DNA from: Desulfovibrio sp. ZJ369
Lineage (GTDB): Bacteria; Desulfobacterota; Desulfovibrionia; Desulfovibrionales; Desulfovibrionaceae
Assembly: GCF_011039085.1 (NCBI RefSeq)
Contig: NZ_JAAKEI010000003.1
Span: 1-64,000 of the forward strand
Direction: 5' to 3'
DNA: 64,000 nucleotides
The notes under the pieces were generated by a model. It was given only the letters and a program-made list of their open reading frames with translations, searched no databases and was not told the origin of the DNA. The first letter of the stretch is position 1, and each line of letters opens with the position of its first letter. The position numbers and the translations under genes are program-made. Shown here piece after piece: positions 1 through 7,728 of the stretch.

Positions 1-197
1 GCGACCCGGCAGGGCGGCGGGAGGCCATACGCGAGATTGCCCGGTGGAATGAAAAGATGAAAGACGAAGGCAAACCGCACATGCTGATCTCGTTCAAGGA
101 TGTCATGCGGCGCGTGAAGGCCAGAAGACGGCAGAACCGGGTAAGCGGCAAGCAAAAGGAAAAGGGAGCCCGCCAGGCTGAAATCTGGGGCATTTGA
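1..197 (+). CDS. C-terminal fragment of a phage-like protein (partial)
   Basis: The reading frame starting at base 3 is open to a TGA at 195-197 and encodes the last 64 residues of a protein that begins before the window. The fragment is highly basic, with Arg/Lys clusters around KARRRQNR and KQKEKG. Its style (RREAIREIARWNEKMK, then a basic tail) resembles the C-termini of large phage structural or polyvalent proteins, but I cannot name the family. The stop codon lies inside the 28-bp repeat at 193-220, and a hairpin terminator follows at once. The neighbouring antirepressor supports a phage origin. Confidence 0.5.
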   Translation, partial: DPAGRREAIREIARWNEKMKDEGKPHMLISFKDVMRRVKARRRQNRVSGKQKEKGARQAEIWGI

Positions 198-220
198 GCG
201 GGAAGGGCCGGAGCATGGAA
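193..220. repeat. 28-bp direct repeat, copy 1
   Basis: This 28-base sequence recurs exactly, in the same orientation, at 1989-2016. It contains the stop codon of the upstream partial gene and the left arm and loop of the terminator at 205-237. The two copies bracket the antirepressor and the brnTA pair, so the 1.8-kb segment between them looks like an inserted or recombined module. Confidence 0.85.
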
Positions 221-237
221 GCTCCAGCCCTTTTCGT
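205..237 (+). terminator. Rho-independent terminator between converging genes
   Basis: GGGCCGGAGC (205-214) pairs with GCTCCAGCCC (221-230) with one internal mismatch, around the loop ATGGAA. A T-rich run (TTTTCGTTT) follows on the plus strand. It ends the partial phage-like gene and lies just beyond the stop of the converging antirepressor. Confidence 0.75.
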
Positions 238-1137
238 TTAGCCGTGAATCAGCTTTTCCGCTTCCATGAAGGCGCGGAACATGTGCTCAATGGCGATCAT
301 ATTGTGATTGATGGACATGAAGAACGCATCGACGGATTGCCCGAGCGATTCTGAGAAGGCGCGCTGGACTTCACCAAGGTTCTGCCCGTTCCCGTGGGAA
401 AGGCCCATTTGCATGACGGCCTTCAAGTCCACGCTTGCCTTGAAAAGACTGCCACGCAGGTTCAAGATTTCCGCCATGCAGGATGCGCCCGCTTCTGCGA
501 GGGGTGGATAGCCGGCAGGGAGGGCCTTGGGCTTGGGGTTTTCCAACGTCTGCCGCACGATTTCCATCTTCGTGAGATATGCAATGGCCTCGCTCATGCG
601 CGATTGTGGCAACTGGCAGTAGCGGGCAATGCGAAAATGGTTGTTGAAGCGGCTCCAGATCTGGGGGAACAGCCCTTTGGGCCGCGTATCGGCCGGGATG
701 GATTCCACCCGCGCCTTGACCAGCGCCCGAAGGGTGCATTGCTGGTCGGGCGTGAGTGGGGCATCGGAATTTTGGGTGGAACGTTCCGCCCGGCCCTTCA
801 TCCAGTAATTCCAGAGTACGTCGTCGCTCTCGGCCTGATAGAGCTCAATCTTGGCCCGAAGCTCGGGGCGCACCTTCTTGGAGTTGATGCTGTTCAGCCA
901 AGCAGGGAGTTTGCGCACGGGCATGGACAACATTTCGCGTTCGATGCCGTCTTGGGCAACCGTAGAGATCATCTCTACAGTCCAACGCTCCTTGTTGGCC
1001 TTGAGCTTTACCGCTTGGCCGCCCCAGTCAAGCCCCATGTTTTCGACAATGGGGCGCATGGGCGTGAAAGGTTGGTTTTGGTAGTCGATACAAAAGATGG
1101 TGTCACCGTGAAAGGTGACGGGGGAAAGCTGGCACAT
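238..1137 (-). CDS. Phage antirepressor (P22 AR N-terminal domain)
   Basis: This encodes 299 aa. The N-terminal ~110 residues match the P22 antirepressor N-terminal domain pattern: a beta-rich start (SPVTFHGDTIFCIDYQNQP), then FTPMRPIVENMGLDW with a following GQAVKLKANKERW. In that family this is a DNA- or repressor-binding module that inactivates a phage repressor and triggers lytic growth. The C-terminal half is phage-specific and not recognised. The upstream in-frame ATGs at 1209 and 1161 were rejected because the ATG at 1137 has GGAGG four bases before it and starts the domain cleanly. No phage repressor gene is visible nearby, so its partner is unknown. Confidence 0.8.
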   Translation of the reverse strand: MCQLSPVTFHGDTIFCIDYQNQPFTPMRPIVENMGLDWGGQAVKLKANKERWTVEMISTVAQDGIEREMLSMPVRKLPAWLNSINSKKVRPELRAKIELYQAESDDVLWNYWMKGRAERSTQNSDAPLTPDQQCTLRALVKARVESIPADTRPKGLFPQIWSRFNNHFRIARYCQLPQSRMSEAIAYLTKMEIVRQTLENPKPKALPAGYPPLAEAGASCMAEILNLRGSLFKASVDLKAVMQMGLSHGNGQNLGEVQRAFSESLGQSVDAFFMSINHNMIAIEHMFRAFMEAEKLIHG

Positions 1138-1200
1138 ACGGCCTCCGTTTGGTTTTCTCATTCCCTTTGCGTTGCCCAAAGAGAAAGACCGGGAGCTGAG

Positions 1201-1218
1201 AACCGCCAAACGAACGGC
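1201..1218. repeat. Short direct repeat, copy 1 (flanks brnTA)
   Basis: The 18 bases AACCGCCAAACGAACGGC recur at 1968-1987 with a 2-base insertion (AG). The two copies bracket the brnTA cassette and its promoter. The second copy directly abuts the second copy of the 28-bp repeat. Confidence 0.7.
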
Positions 1219-1400
1219 AGGGGCATTACTGCTACCCTACTCCCGGCCAATATGTGCGTGAATATATCACGCCATAGGGCACGAAAAAAGCCATTGACAA
1301 ACGGAATGGCGACCGTCGTTTGGGGAGTTTCTCAGGCTCCGTGCGGCCACCACGCCACAAAACGCGGGAAATGTCAACCACTTTTTTCGAGAGAAAATAC

Positions 1401-1437
1401 TTGATAAAAATTTATATTGTAAATATATTTTATTTAC
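1401..1437 (+). promoter_or_regulatory. brnTA promoter with overlapping inverted repeat
   Basis: TTGATA (1401-1406), a 17-base spacer and TATATT (1424-1429) form a sigma-70-like promoter in a very AT-rich stretch. The inverted repeat GTAAATA (1419-1425) / TATTTAC (1431-1437) overlaps the -10 box. That is the expected place for an autorepressor site bound by BrnA or the BrnTA complex. The promoter is seen in the sequence; the operator role is inferred. Confidence 0.6.
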
Positions 1438-1453
1438 GAAAGGAGAGAAAAGC

Positions 1454-1735
1454 ATGAAATTTGTCTGGGACGCCCAAAAAGCTGCCATAAACAAACGTAA
1501 GCACGGGGTCTCCTTTGAGGAAGCACAGACTGTCTTTCAAGACTGTGACGCATTGAGAATTTTCGACCCTGATCATTCGGAGGATGAAGACAGATTTTTG
1601 CTCCTCGGTCTGAGTTCGGTTCTCCGTTTGCTGGTAGTCTGTCACTGTTATCGTGAAAACGATGAAAAAATCAGGATTATTTCGGCACGGAAGGCATCAA
1701 AATCCGAATTGACAACGTATGAACGGAGGAAATAG
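1454..1735 (+). CDS. brnT: BrnT family toxin
   Basis: This 93-aa protein has the BrnT hallmarks: an N-terminal FVWDAQKAAINKRKHGVSFEEA block, a central phosphate-binding-like core, and the C-terminal IRIISARKASKSE motif. BrnT is a RelE-fold ribonuclease that inhibits translation and is neutralised by BrnA. A strong Shine-Dalgarno (AGGAGAG) precedes the ATG. It is followed after two bases by brnA in the usual toxin-first order. A second, divergent BrnT is encoded in the prophage at 39446-39721. Confidence 0.92.
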   Translation: MKFVWDAQKAAINKRKHGVSFEEAQTVFQDCDALRIFDPDHSEDEDRFLLLGLSSVLRLLVVCHCYRENDEKIRIISARKASKSELTTYERRK

Positions 1736-1737
1736 CC

Positions 1738-1950
1738 ATGCGGGATGAATACGACTTTTCCAATGGTATCAAAAACCCTTATATTAAGCCGCAAAAAACA
1801 ACGGTAACCATCCGACTTGACACGACAGTGGTTGAGTATTTCAAAGGTTTGTCGGAGCAGATAAACATACCTTATCAGACATTGATCAATGCTTACCTCG
1901 CCGATTGCGCGGCGAAGCAACGGAAGCCCGTGTTAAGTTGGGGGGAATAG
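1738..1950 (+). CDS. brnA: BrnA family antitoxin
   Basis: This 70-aa protein begins in the BrnA manner (YDFSNGIKNPYIK) and contains a short ribbon-helix-helix segment (TTVTIRLDTTVVEYFK, then IPYQTLINAYLADCA). BrnA binds BrnT and represses the operon. It lies two bases after brnT, so the pair is co-transcribed from the promoter at 1401-1429. It stops 18 bases before the short repeat at 1968, close to the module boundary. Confidence 0.9.
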   Translation: MRDEYDFSNGIKNPYIKPQKTTVTIRLDTTVVEYFKGLSEQINIPYQTLINAYLADCAAKQRKPVLSWGE

Positions 1951-1967
1951 CGATGCCGGGTGTTCAC

Positions 1968-1987
1968 AACCGCCAAACAGGAACGGC
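1968..1987. repeat. Short direct repeat, copy 2
   Basis: Second copy of the sequence at 1201-1218, with two extra bases (AG) in the middle. It directly precedes the second copy of the 28-bp repeat at 1989, so both repeats meet at this right-hand boundary. Confidence 0.7.
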
Positions 1988-1988
1988 T

Positions 1989-2016
1989 TTTGAGCGGGAA
2001 GGGCCGGAGCATGGAA
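1989..2016. repeat. 28-bp direct repeat, copy 2
   Basis: Exact copy of 193-220 in the same orientation. Here only the left half of the terminator hairpin is present; the right arm is replaced by unrelated sequence. Copy 1, which has the complete hairpin, is therefore the better candidate for the original context. Confidence 0.85.
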
Positions 2017-2771
2017 AAGCTGCGTATCTCTTGGGGGGTAGTAAAAAGGGGGAACTGATGGGGTAACAAAGTTTTTTTATGTTTATTTTATATAATAAAT
2101 TTACCATGATATAGAAAAAGTTTTCAAGCCTCCCTTGCTACCAGAATGTAATCCCATCCGGGTTTCTATAACCCCGAAAGCCTTGAGAACAGGGGTTTTC
2201 GGGGTTCTTTGCTTTCTCGTGGCACCCGGTCCCAGGAACAGGCCACAAAGGTCAGGGAGCTCTTTTACTTTGCAGCCCCTTGGAACGCGCAATGCCCGGC
2301 ATGGCTTTTTCCGTCCCCTGAGACGCTCGCGTAAGGGCATGATCTTTCTGTCTTTTCTTGTGAAGAAGAAACCCATGAGCCTGTCAGAAAGCCATAGCCA
2401 GAGCGTTCAGCTCATTTCATGAGCAAAACCTCTACTGCCGCGGGCTGCGCGCCGGGCACGAAAAACAGCACAGTTGCGCCACTGTGCCCTGTACCGCATA
2501 CTTTTCAGGGGACGCGCACGCTCACTGGCCCCGGTCTTTGCCGAGGGTCTTTTGTATGCGCCGTCTTTGCCGTCATCCGCGCTGCTCGAAAATTATTCAC
2601 CTGTATAAAAGTTATACATCTTTCCATGCCCTGAGGCACGCGCACCTCGCTGAAAGTGCCGTTGCCTGATCCGGGCCGGGAAAAGGGGCCGCGCCTTCAT
2701 TGTTTTTTACGGGCATCCGGTATATGATTGTCCGCTTGGAGCACAAAGCCCAAGTTTGAAGGAGCGGGAAT
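2017..2771. other. Long non-coding stretch before the S1-domain gene
   Basis: I see no convincing gene in these 755 bases. Short open frames exist but lack ribosome-binding sites and family features. The first ~100 bases are AT-rich. A 10-bp hairpin lies at 2170-2206. A local hairpin, GCACAGT / ACTGTGC, lies near 2470-2490 within GC-rich sequence. No promoter with both good boxes was found. It may be decayed accessory DNA at the edge of the 1-2016 island. Confidence 0.5.
2170..2206 (+). terminator. Possible terminator hairpin
   Basis: AACCCCGAAA (2170-2179) pairs perfectly with TTTCGGGGTT (2197-2206) around a 17-base loop, followed by the T-rich CTTTGCTTTC. No gene ends close upstream, so what it would terminate is unclear. 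Confidence 0.4.
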
Positions 2772-4241
2772 ATGACCGAGGAAAAAATAGAGACCCCAGC
2801 GCCGGAAGACGCTATAGAAGATTTTGCCGCCCTGCTGGCGGCCCACAGCGCATCGTCCGAGCGTTTGCAGCCGGGCCAGAAAGTCAGCGGCACGGTGATT
2901 GCCGTCACCGGCGAAAGCGTCTTTGTGGACGTGGGCATCAAGGTTGACGGGATCATGGAGCGCAAGGACATTCTGGATGCCCAAGGCCAGGAAAGCGTCG
3001 GCCCGGGCGACAGCGTGGAAGCCTGGGTCATTGGCGTTTCCCCGCAGGAGATCCGCCTTTCCCGCTCCATGAGCGGCAGTGGCGTGGCCGCTCTGGAAGA
3101 GGCCCGGGACGCCGGGCTGCCGGTGGACGGCCGGGTAACCGCCGTGTGCAAAGGCGGCTACAGCGTAGAGGTCCTCGGCAAAACGGCTTTTTGCCCGGGC
3201 AGTCAGATGGATGGCGCGGCCCTGGGCGATGCGGACTCCCTGGTGGGGCGCACCCTGCAGTTTTTGATCATCCGCGTGGAGAACAGGGGCCGCAATGTCG
3301 TGGTCTCACGCCGCGCCCTGCTGGAGCGTGAACGCCTTGAGCAGCTTGAGGTCCTTCTTGAACGTCTGAAAGTCAACGACACTGTGGAAGGCCGCATTTC
3401 CCGCCTGGCGTCCTTTGGCGCATTCATGGAACTGGCCCCGGCAGTGGAAGGCATGATCCATCTTTCCGAGCTTTCCTGGTCGCGCGTGGGCGCGGCGGAT
3501 GAAGTCGTTTCGCCCGGGGATGTGGTCAGAGCCAAGGTTCTGGCGATCAGCAAGAACGACAAGGGGCAGGTGCGGATTTCCCTTTCGCGCAAGCAGGCCC
3601 AGGGCGATCCCTGGCTGGAGGCGCCGGAGCGGCTCAAGGCCGGAACCGTGGTGCAGGGCAAGGTTATGCGCCTGGCCCCGTTCGGCGCATTTGTGGAACT
3701 GCTGCCCGGCGTTGAAGGCCTGATTCATATTTCCGAAATGTCCTGGGGCAAGCGGATCAACAAACCCGAGGAAGTGCTCAACGTGGGCGAAACCGTTTCC
3801 GTGAAAATCAAGGACGTGAACGCGGACGCCCGCCGTATCAGCCTGAGCCTGCGCGACGCCGAAGGCGATCCCTGGCAGGACGCGGCCCAGCGCTTTGCCG
3901 TGGGCGCGACAGTCAGCGGCACTGTGGAAAGCCGTACCCAATATGGTTTGTTTGTATCCCTGGCGCCGGGCATCACCGGGCTTTTGCCCGCAGGCGTCAT
4001 GAAAAACGCCAGGAATGCAGGGCAGTACGGCAAGCTTGACAAAGGCGACGCCGTCACCTTGGTTGTACAAAATATAGACAGCGCGGCGCGGCGCATCAGC
4101 CTTGCGCCCGAGGGCACGGAAGCCGCGGCCATGGCCGACGACAAAGCCTGGAAGCAGCATGCTTCATCCAAAGCGGCATCCGGCGACGCGGGTTTGGGCA
4201 TTATGGCACAGGCCTTGCAAAATGCTATGAAAAAAAAGTAA
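2772..4241 (+). CDS. S1 RNA-binding domain protein (ribosomal protein S1-like)
   Basis: This 489-aa protein is built from about five S1 (OB-fold) repeats, roughly at residues 30-100, 116-180, 200-272, 288-356 and 376-440. The third and fourth are near-canonical, with GAFMELAPAVEGMIHLSELSW-type and GAFVELLPGVEGLIHISEMSW-type cores. S1 proteins bind single-stranded RNA and help recruit mRNA to the 30S subunit. Ribosomal S1 usually has six repeats, so this may be a paralogue of rpsA rather than the main S1. The start at 2772 has GGAGCGGGA upstream. It sits 14 bases before the Do-type protease gene, probably in one operon. Confidence 0.8.
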   Translation: MTEEKIETPAPEDAIEDFAALLAAHSASSERLQPGQKVSGTVIAVTGESVFVDVGIKVDGIMERKDILDAQGQESVGPGDSVEAWVIGVSPQEIRLSRSMSGSGVAALEEARDAGLPVDGRVTAVCKGGYSVEVLGKTAFCPGSQMDGAALGDADSLVGRTLQFLIIRVENRGRNVVVSRRALLERERLEQLEVLLERLKVNDTVEGRISRLASFGAFMELAPAVEGMIHLSELSWSRVGAADEVVSPGDVVRAKVLAISKNDKGQVRISLSRKQAQGDPWLEAPERLKAGTVVQGKVMRLAPFGAFVELLPGVEGLIHISEMSWGKRINKPEEVLNVGETVSVKIKDVNADARRISLSLRDAEGDPWQDAAQRFAVGATVSGTVESRTQYGLFVSLAPGITGLLPAGVMKNARNAGQYGKLDKGDAVTLVVQNIDSAARRISLAPEGTEAAAMADDKAWKQHASSKAASGDAGLGIMAQALQNAMKKK

Positions 4242-4255
4242 CGAGGAGCGTTTCC

Positions 4256-5695
4256 ATGACAATACAGAAATACCTTGCCGCTGCTTTGGCCGTGATCTTT
4301 CTTGCGGCAGGGCAACTCGCCCAGGCGGCAGGGCTGCCCGATTTTACCGAGCTGGCGGCCAAAAGCGGCCCGGCGGTCGTCAATATCGGCACCGAGCGGA
4401 AAAGCTCAGGGGGCGGCCCCGAAGACTTCTTCGGGGAGATGTTCCGCAACATGCCTCCCGGCTTTGAAAAATTTTTTGAACAGTTCGGCGGCAGCAAGGG
4501 CCGTGGCGGCAAACGGCCGCAGATGAAGCAGAAATCCCTGGGTTCGGGTTTTCTTGTCTCCGCGGACGGCTATATCGTCACCAATAATCATGTGGTGGCC
4601 GACGCCGACGTCATTCATGTCACCCTGGATGAAAGCAACGGCAAAAGTGAAACCTTGAAGGCCACGCTGATTGGTTCGGATGAGGAAACCGATCTGGCCC
4701 TCTTGAAAGTGGAAACGAAAAAACCTCTGCCGTTTCTTGTGTTCGGCGATTCCGACGCGCTCAAGGTAGGCGAATGGCTGCTGGCCATCGGCAACCCATT
4801 CGGCCTGGATCATACCGTGACCGCGGGCATTCTGTCGGCCATGAACCGCGATATCCGTTCCGGCCCGTTTGACAATTTTCTGCAGACCGACGCCTCCATC
4901 AACCCGGGCAACAGCGGCGGACCGCTGCTGAACATGGCCGGGCAGGTCGTGGGCATCAATACGGCGATTATCGCCAGCGGCCAGGGCATCGGCTTCGCCA
5001 TCCCCAGCAATATGGCCGCCAAAATCATTGATCAGATCAAAAGCGGCAAAAAGATCAGCCGCGGCTGGATCGGCGTCAGCATTCAGGATGTGGACGAAAA
5101 TACCGCCAAAGCCCTGGGGCTTGCTGAACCCAAGGGCGCGCTGGTGGGCAACGTCATGGAAAACGAGCCTGCCGCCAAAGGCGGCGTGAAAGACGGCGAT
5201 GTGATTATCGCCGTGGACAAGAAAGACATCGAAGACGCTTCGGCCCTGCTGCGCGCCATTGCGGACAAAGCCCCGGGCAGCCCCGCGGTGCTGACTGTCT
5301 GGCGCGACGGCAAGAACTATGATCTTACAGTGACGCTCGGCGAGCGCAAATCTTCCCAACTTGCGGACAGCCGCCCCGGAAAAGGGCAGAAGCAGCGCAA
5401 TGAAGGGCTTCTCGGCCTGGCGGTGCGGCCTTTGAACAAGGACGAACGCCGCGAGCTGCGGCTCAACAAGGGCGAAGGTCTGCTGATCGTGGACGTGACC
5501 CCCGACAAGCCTGCCGCTGAAGCTGATCTGCGCCCCGGCGACGTGATTCTGAAAGCCAATCTGAAGCCCGTGAACAGCGTGGAAGAGCTTTCCAGAATCG
5601 TCAACGAGGAAGGCGTCAAACGCGGGGCAATCATGCTCCAGATCGAACGCCGCGGCGACGTGTATTTCCGTACCGTGCCTTTGCCGCAAAAATAA
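4256..5695 (+). CDS. degP: Periplasmic Do/HtrA-type serine protease
   Basis: This 479-aa protein has a Sec signal peptide ending near AQA (residues 22-24), a trypsin-like domain and two C-terminal PDZ domains (about 255-345 and 385-475). The catalytic triad is visible: His112 in TNNHVV, Asp146 in TDLALL and Ser220 in NPGNSGGP. The family degrades or refolds misfolded envelope proteins. A Gly/Lys-rich loop (SKGRGGKRPQ) precedes the protease core, like the LA loop of DegP. It follows the S1-domain gene by 14 bases, with GAGGAG before the ATG, and ends at a strong terminator. Confidence 0.95.
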   Translation: MTIQKYLAAALAVIFLAAGQLAQAAGLPDFTELAAKSGPAVVNIGTERKSSGGGPEDFFGEMFRNMPPGFEKFFEQFGGSKGRGGKRPQMKQKSLGSGFLVSADGYIVTNNHVVADADVIHVTLDESNGKSETLKATLIGSDEETDLALLKVETKKPLPFLVFGDSDALKVGEWLLAIGNPFGLDHTVTAGILSAMNRDIRSGPFDNFLQTDASINPGNSGGPLLNMAGQVVGINTAIIASGQGIGFAIPSNMAAKIIDQIKSGKKISRGWIGVSIQDVDENTAKALGLAEPKGALVGNVMENEPAAKGGVKDGDVIIAVDKKDIEDASALLRAIADKAPGSPAVLTVWRDGKNYDLTVTLGERKSSQLADSRPGKGQKQRNEGLLGLAVRPLNKDERRELRLNKGEGLLIVDVTPDKPAAEADLRPGDVILKANLKPVNSVEELSRIVNEEGVKRGAIMLQIERRGDVYFRTVPLPQK

Positions 5696-5716
5696 GCCTT
5701 TTACCGTTTTGCATAC

Positions 5717-5741
5717 AAGGGGGCTTCGGCCCCCTTTTTTT
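5717..5741 (+). terminator. Rho-independent terminator of the S1/HtrA operon
   Basis: AAGGGGGC, a TTCG tetraloop and GCCCCCTT are followed by a run of seven T. It lies about 20 bases after the protease stop codon. Confidence 0.93.
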
Positions 5742-5754
5742 GTTGCAGCATAGC

Positions 5755-5783
5755 TTGACATACATCAAATAATGTTGAATTAT
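5755..5783 (+). promoter_or_regulatory. arsR promoter and operator-like palindrome
   Basis: TTGACA (5755-5760) and AATTAT (5778-5783) are separated by 17 bases. Between them lies TCAA-N6-TTGA (5765-5778), a typical ArsR/SmtB-type inverted repeat. The -10 box ends seven bases before the ATG at 5790, so the transcript would start on or next to that ATG. Autoregulation is inferred from the family. Confidence 0.65.
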
Positions 5784-5789
5784 CAATCT

Positions 5790-6140
5790 ATGCAAAGCAA
5801 GCAGGCGAGTAAAATTTTTGAGGCGCTCTCCTCCGATGTGCGATTGGACCTGTTCCGACTGTTGGTGAAGAATGCTCCTGAAGGTCTTGTGCAGGGGGAT
5901 ATTGCCCGGCAGCTCGCTATTCCCCCGACCAACCTTTCTTTTCATCTGAAGGCCATTGTGCAAAGCGGGTTGGTGGACGTGGAAAGAGAAGGCCGCTTTA
6001 TGCGTTACAAGGCCAATATACCGCTGATGCTGCAAATCGTGGGCTATCTGACGGAAGAGTGCTGTTCGGGTAATCCGGAAGCCTGTCGCCGCTTCAGGCA
6101 AGCCAGCCCCGTAAAGGACGGCATACTGCCGAAACGCTAG
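5790..6140 (+). CDS. ArsR/SmtB-family transcriptional regulator
   Basis: This 116-aa protein has a winged helix-turn-helix (FEALSSDVRLDLFRLLV; GDIARQLAIPPTNLSFHLKAI with the LSFHL recognition helix; wing EREGRFMRYKAN). A C-terminal Cys pair (EECCSG) may bind metal(loid). Such proteins repress their own operon until a metal(loid) or redox signal releases them. An ATG at 5772 in the same frame lies inside the promoter, so the ATG at 5790 is preferred. Neither has a Shine-Dalgarno, which fits a leaderless message. The permease and thioredoxin-like genes downstream are its likely targets. Confidence 0.88.
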   Translation: MQSKQASKIFEALSSDVRLDLFRLLVKNAPEGLVQGDIARQLAIPPTNLSFHLKAIVQSGLVDVEREGRFMRYKANIPLMLQIVGYLTEECCSGNPEACRRFRQASPVKDGILPKR

Positions 6141-6216
6141 GCCAGGGGCATGAGGATTTTTTTTACGAAAACATTTCAACTAATCAACATTTATTGCTCT
6201 ATAGGATGAGGTCGCC

Positions 6217-7347
6217 ATGTCTGCCACTCCCAAAACTCCGGGCTGCTGTTGTGCGTGCGCTTCACAGCCCACGGCCCCGATTGAAAACCCGAAAGGCTGG
6301 AACGGCAAATATTTTGCGACTGTCGCGGGTCTGGCCGCGCTCTGGTGGCTTGTCTATTCCTCTGTTTTGCCGGCTTCGCACTGGCTGGTATTCAAGGTAC
6401 TCGGCCTTGACCCGGATTCGCATTGGGGCTTGTCTTTGGAGTTTTTCCTGTACGACACGGTGAAAATACTCCTGCTGCTGGTGGCCCTGATCTACGGCAT
6501 TGCATGGATTCGCGCCTCGCTCAATGTCGAGCGGGTCAGGGATTTTCTGGCGGGCAAGCGGCGCGGCCTCGGCTATTTCCTGGGCGCGACTTTCGGCGCG
6601 GTCACGCCGTTCTGTTCCTGTTCCAGTATTCCGCTGTTTCTTGGATTCACTACGGCGCGTATTCCCATCGGCATTACCATGTCCTTTCTGATAACCTCGC
6701 CGCTGATCAATGAAATTGCGGTTGTATTGCTGTGGGGGCTGCTCGGCTGGAAATTCACGCTGATGTATGTGCTGGTCGGCATGGCGGCAGGCATCATCGG
6801 GGGTTTTGTCATGGACGGCCTTAACGCAGGCCGTTGGTTGCAGCCGTTTATCCTTGAAACGCTGGAGAAAGCTCCGGCGTACCATTTTATCAATGAAGCA
6901 GGAGGGGGACAGAAACTGACCATACGCCAACGGCATTCCTTCGCTTACAGCGAGACTGCTTCCATTTGTAAGCGGGTCTGGAAGTGGGTGATCATGGGCG
7001 TGGGTATCGGCGCGGCACTGCACGGTTTCGTGCCGGATAACTGGTTTGCGGATAATCTTGGATCCGGGGAATGGTGGTCGGTTCCGGCGGCGGTACTGGT
7101 GGCTATCCCGTTGTATTCCAACGTCACCGGCATTATTCCGATTATGGAAAGCCTTTTGACGAAGGGGCTGCCCATTGGCACGACTCTGGCTTTTTGCATG
7201 AGCGCAGTTGCGGCGAGCATACCGGAAGTTATGATGCTCCGGCAGATTATGACCATCAAGCTGCAAGCGACGTTCATAGGCTATTTGTGGGTGATCTTCA
7301 CAGTACTGGGCTGGCTGTTCAACATCCTTGGCCCGTATATGGTTTAA
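6217..7347 (+). CDS. ArsP-like permease (DUF318 family)
   Basis: This 376-aa integral membrane protein has about eight to ten hydrophobic segments. The diagnostic core is TPFCSCSSIPLFLGF (about residues 130-144), followed by SFLITSPLINEIAVVLL. Members with this CSCSS core include ArsP, which exports organoarsenicals; others have unknown substrates. A Cys cluster (GCCCACAS, residues 9-16) before the first membrane segment could pick up metal(loid). It follows the ArsR gene by 76 bases and precedes the thioredoxin-like gene by 17, a typical three-gene ArsR operon. The exact substrate is not determined. Confidence 0.88.
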   Translation: MSATPKTPGCCCACASQPTAPIENPKGWNGKYFATVAGLAALWWLVYSSVLPASHWLVFKVLGLDPDSHWGLSLEFFLYDTVKILLLLVALIYGIAWIRASLNVERVRDFLAGKRRGLGYFLGATFGAVTPFCSCSSIPLFLGFTTARIPIGITMSFLITSPLINEIAVVLLWGLLGWKFTLMYVLVGMAAGIIGGFVMDGLNAGRWLQPFILETLEKAPAYHFINEAGGGQKLTIRQRHSFAYSETASICKRVWKWVIMGVGIGAALHGFVPDNWFADNLGSGEWWSVPAAVLVAIPLYSNVTGIIPIMESLLTKGLPIGTTLAFCMSAVAASIPEVMMLRQIMTIKLQATFIGYLWVIFTVLGWLFNILGPYMV

Positions 7348-7364
7348 TCAACTGGAGAAAGACA

Positions 7365-7682
7365 ATGGAAATCAAAATATTCGGCCCTGGCTGCGCCCGT
7401 TGCACGGAAACGGAAAATCTGGTGAAAGAAATAGCTGCGACCAAAGGCGGAAATATCACAGTGCAAAAAGTATCTGACCTTAAAGAAATGATGGCGGCGG
7501 GCATCATGTCTACCCCGGCCATAGCTGTTGACGGCGTGGTGAAATCCAGCGGCAGGGTTCCCGGCAAAGAAGAAATTGCGGCCTGGATTGACAGCGCTTC
7601 CGGCGCGGCTGCTGCAGGCACAACCGGTGCTTGCTGCTGCGGCAAGACAACGCCGGAGAAAGAAATCCCGAAAGTCCGCTGA
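7365..7682 (+). CDS. Small thioredoxin-like protein (redox-active disulfide family)
   Basis: This 105-aa protein starts MEIKIFGPGCARC with a CxxC pair at Cys10 and Cys13. It has the thioredoxin cis-Pro region STPAIAVDGVV (residues 49-59) and matches the small TM0996-type redox proteins often encoded beside ArsP-like permeases. The C-terminus adds a Cys triplet (ACCCGK, residues 89-94), unusual for the family and possibly metal-binding. GGAG lies eight bases before the ATG. It is the last gene of the arsR operon. Confidence 0.85.
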   Translation: MEIKIFGPGCARCTETENLVKEIAATKGGNITVQKVSDLKEMMAAGIMSTPAIAVDGVVKSSGRVPGKEEIAAWIDSASGAAAAGTTGACCCGKTTPEKEIPKVR

Positions 7683-7728
7683 ATAGCTTGACTTTCGGGA
7701 TTCAAATGGCTGTTGCCGGATGAACTGA

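Noticed and set aside
1267-1494. Minus-strand frame over the brnT promoter
   Set aside because: It overlaps the promoter and the start of brnT, has no ribosome-binding site and no known features.
2135-2422. 95-residue plus-strand frame
   Set aside because: It spans the hairpin at 2170-2206, has no Shine-Dalgarno and a low-complexity sequence.
2440-2500. Possible cobalamin riboswitch (GCCACTGTGCC block)
   Set aside because: Only one short block resembles the conserved core; the other required blocks are missing and no B12-related gene follows.
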